Positions 6,868 through 7,329 of a stretch of DNA of 7,329 nucleotides are shown one piece after another. The stretch comes from an uncultured Thiomonas sp. (GTDB lineage: Bacteria > Pseudomonadota > Gammaproteobacteria > Burkholderiales > Burkholderiaceae_C). The notes under the pieces were generated by a model. That model saw only the letters and a list, made by a program, of their open reading frames with translations, searched no databases and had not been told where the DNA came from. The stretch lies in the NCBI GenBank assembly GCA_937927695.1, contig CALBRU010000336.1:1-7329 (forward strand). Direction: 5' to 3'. A program made the position numbers and the translations under genes. The first letter of the stretch is position 1; each line of letters opens with the position of its first letter.

Positions 6868-6870
6868 GTT
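6842..6870 (+). promoter_or_regulatory. Predicted sigma-70 promoter of the leuA leader
   Basis: TTGACG (6842-6847) matches the -35 consensus at five of six positions. After exactly 17 bases comes TAAGTT (6865-6870), a weak -10, helped by a TG one base upstream (T6862 G6863), giving an extended -10. The element overlaps the end of nnr, and the -10 begins in its stop codon. The expected start of transcription, seven bases after the -10, is about 6877, the A of the leader ATG. This is pattern matching only. Confidence 0.55.
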
Positions 6871-6876
6871 GCTTCA

Positions 6877-7038
6877 ATGTCTATGTTTTGCATTCTTTTC
6901 GCCTCAAAGTTATCGATCAACGCTGCAGTTGCGCGTGATGTCAGTGTTCGGTCTTTCGGAGGCGGCGAGGTCGCTTGTGGGGCTTTGCTACTGGGCGGGC
7001 TACTACTGGCTTTGCCATCTAATGCCGCGCGCGACTGA
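6877..7038 (+). CDS. Leucine-rich leader peptide of the leuA attenuator
   Basis: This 53-codon ORF runs from ATG 6877 to TGA 7036-7038. Codons 37-46 encode LLLGGLLLAL: seven leucines in ten codons (TTG, CTA, CTG, CTA, CTA, CTG, TTG) at 6985-7014, of which three are CTA, usually rare in GC-rich genomes. An intrinsic terminator follows 30 bases after the stop, and leuA lies beyond it. This is the arrangement of ribosome-mediated attenuation, where scarce charged tRNA-Leu stalls the ribosome and lets RNA polymerase read into leuA. The peptide is probably not functional itself. It is longer than E. coli LeuL (28 residues), with 36 codons before the Leu run. A second in-frame ATG is at 6883. No Shine-Dalgarno sequence is evident before either ATG. 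An overlapping 68-codon frame (6836-7042) lacks the Leu run and is rejected. Confidence 0.8.
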   Translation: MSMFCILFASKLSINAAVARDVSVRSFGGGEVACGALLLGGLLLALPSNAARD

Positions 7039-7078
7039 TTGACGTTTTCATCACGTTTTCCAAATCCCAAGCGCCCGC
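6965..7078 (+). promoter_or_regulatory. Candidate antiterminator pairing of the leuA attenuator
   Basis: Bases 6965-6977 can pair with 7068-7078. Six pairs form between CGCTTG (6972-6977) and CAAGCG (7068-7073), then two (6969-6970 with 7074-7075), then three (6965-6967 with 7076-7078). Single-base bulges at T6971 and A6968 separate the blocks. This would occupy the entire 5' arm of the terminator hairpin. A competing partner for the upstream segment is 7031-7036 (five pairs plus a G-U with 6969-6974). Another possible antiterminator is GCCGCG (7024-7029) with CGCGGC (7076-7081). I found these by eye; no folding energy was computed. Confidence 0.4.
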
Positions 7079-7106
7079 GGCTCAAGCCACCGGGCGCTTT
7101 TCTTTT
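7069..7106 (+). terminator. Intrinsic terminator of the leuA attenuator
   Basis: The 9-bp stem pairs AAGCGCCCG (7069-7077) with CGGGCGCTT (7091-7099). An inner GGC-TCAA-GCC hairpin (7079-7088) sits above a small internal loop, and TTTTCTTTT (7098-7106) gives the U tract. It lies between the leader ORF and leuA with no other gene nearby, so it acts as a conditional terminator for leuA, and it may also end any nnr read-through. Confidence 0.9.
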
Positions 7107-7252
7107 ATGTGCGCTTGCCATGAAGATTTTCTGCACCGATCTGAGACGACTACCCACCGGCGGTCGGGCCCTGCACCCGCGACAGCCCGCCCGCCCCATC
7201 GTCGCACCTTCTTTGCCCTGCGCAACCCGATTCGTTTTCTGGAGATGACCTC
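7107..7252 (+). other. leuA 5' untranslated region after the attenuator
   Basis: These 146 bases separate the terminator from the leuA start. The stretch around 7165-7230 is C-rich. I see no further hairpin, repeat or credible ORF; a frame at 7039-7248 uses a TTG start, runs through the terminator and has no protein character. The leuA ribosome binding site GGAGATGA is at 7241-7248. Confidence 0.6.
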
Positions 7253-7329
7253 ATGTTGAAGCAACCGAACACCAAATACCGCGCCTTCCCTCAGATCGAT
7301 CTGAAAAACCGCACCTGGCCCGATCGGGT
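7253..7329 (+). CDS. leuA: 2-isopropylmalate synthase, N-terminal fragment (continues past window)
   Basis: LeuA condenses 2-oxoisovalerate with acetyl-CoA to give 2-isopropylmalate, the committed step of leucine biosynthesis in the cytoplasm, and is usually inhibited by leucine. Only 25 complete codons are present. The start MLKQPNTKYRAFPQIDL, followed by a TWPDR segment, matches the opening of the long-form LeuA of Burkholderiales and actinobacteria (typically about 560-570 residues). E. coli has a different N-terminus. ATG 7253 has GGAG (7241-7244) eight bases upstream. The catalytic TIM barrel and the regulatory domain lie outside. The Leu-rich leader and terminator upstream independently support the call. 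Confidence 0.88.
   Translation, partial: MLKQPNTKYRAFPQIDLKNRTWPDR

Noticed and set aside
6836..7042. 68-residue + strand frame overlapping the leuA leader
   Set aside because: It starts inside nnr, is out of frame with the Leu-codon run, and has aromatic and Cys-rich noise. The frame from 6877 explains the position before the terminator much better.
1..7329. CRISPR arrays, insertion sequences, phage genes or defence systems
   Set aside because: No regularly spaced repeats, transposase motifs, terminal repeats or defence-family proteins were seen on either strand. The window is mostly core and transport genes.

Overview
This GC-rich, gene-dense window looks like chromosome from a betaproteobacterium, probably of the order Burkholderiales. 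That rests on recognisable protein families (long-form LeuA, class I isocitrate lyase, a YhjE-like MHS transporter, DUF3617) and on protein texture. A Thiomonas-like genus is possible, but this is from memory and weak. I see no insertion sequence, CRISPR array, tRNA or rRNA.

Layout. Positions 1-141 hold the 3' end of folA (dihydrofolate reductase). A small three-helix membrane protein of unknown function follows (155-520), then an MHS-family major facilitator transporter (596-1900), then a secreted DUF3617 protein (1935-2381). All four are on the + strand. Isocitrate lyase aceA (3803-2496) is convergent on the - strand and has its own terminator in the shared 3' region. Upstream of aceA lies a 334-base divergent intergenic region. 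It contains an AT-rich near-perfect palindrome beside aceA, a looser inverted repeat, and a possible extragenic repeat element. On the + strand a tight cluster follows: two tandem single-domain CHR (chromate transporter family) genes with overlapping stop and start, then nnr, the bifunctional NAD(P)HX epimerase/dehydratase. The window ends in the first 25 codons of leuA.

The most informative region is 6842-7252, between nnr and leuA. It reads as a ribosome-mediated transcription attenuator. A promoter-like sequence overlaps the nnr stop codon. An unannotated 53-codon leader ORF carries seven leucine codons within ten, three of them CTA. A strong intrinsic terminator follows, then leuA with a good ribosome binding site. 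The predicted transcription start falls on the A of the leader ATG, so the leader peptide may be translated from a leaderless transcript. A segment just upstream of the Leu codons can pair with the whole 5' arm of the terminator, which suggests an antiterminator whose geometry differs from the textbook enterobacterial case.

Functionally the genes are separate housekeeping and accessory units: folate metabolism, organic acid uptake, the glyoxylate shunt, anion (chromate-type) transport, nicotinamide cofactor repair, and leucine biosynthesis under leucine-responsive attenuation.
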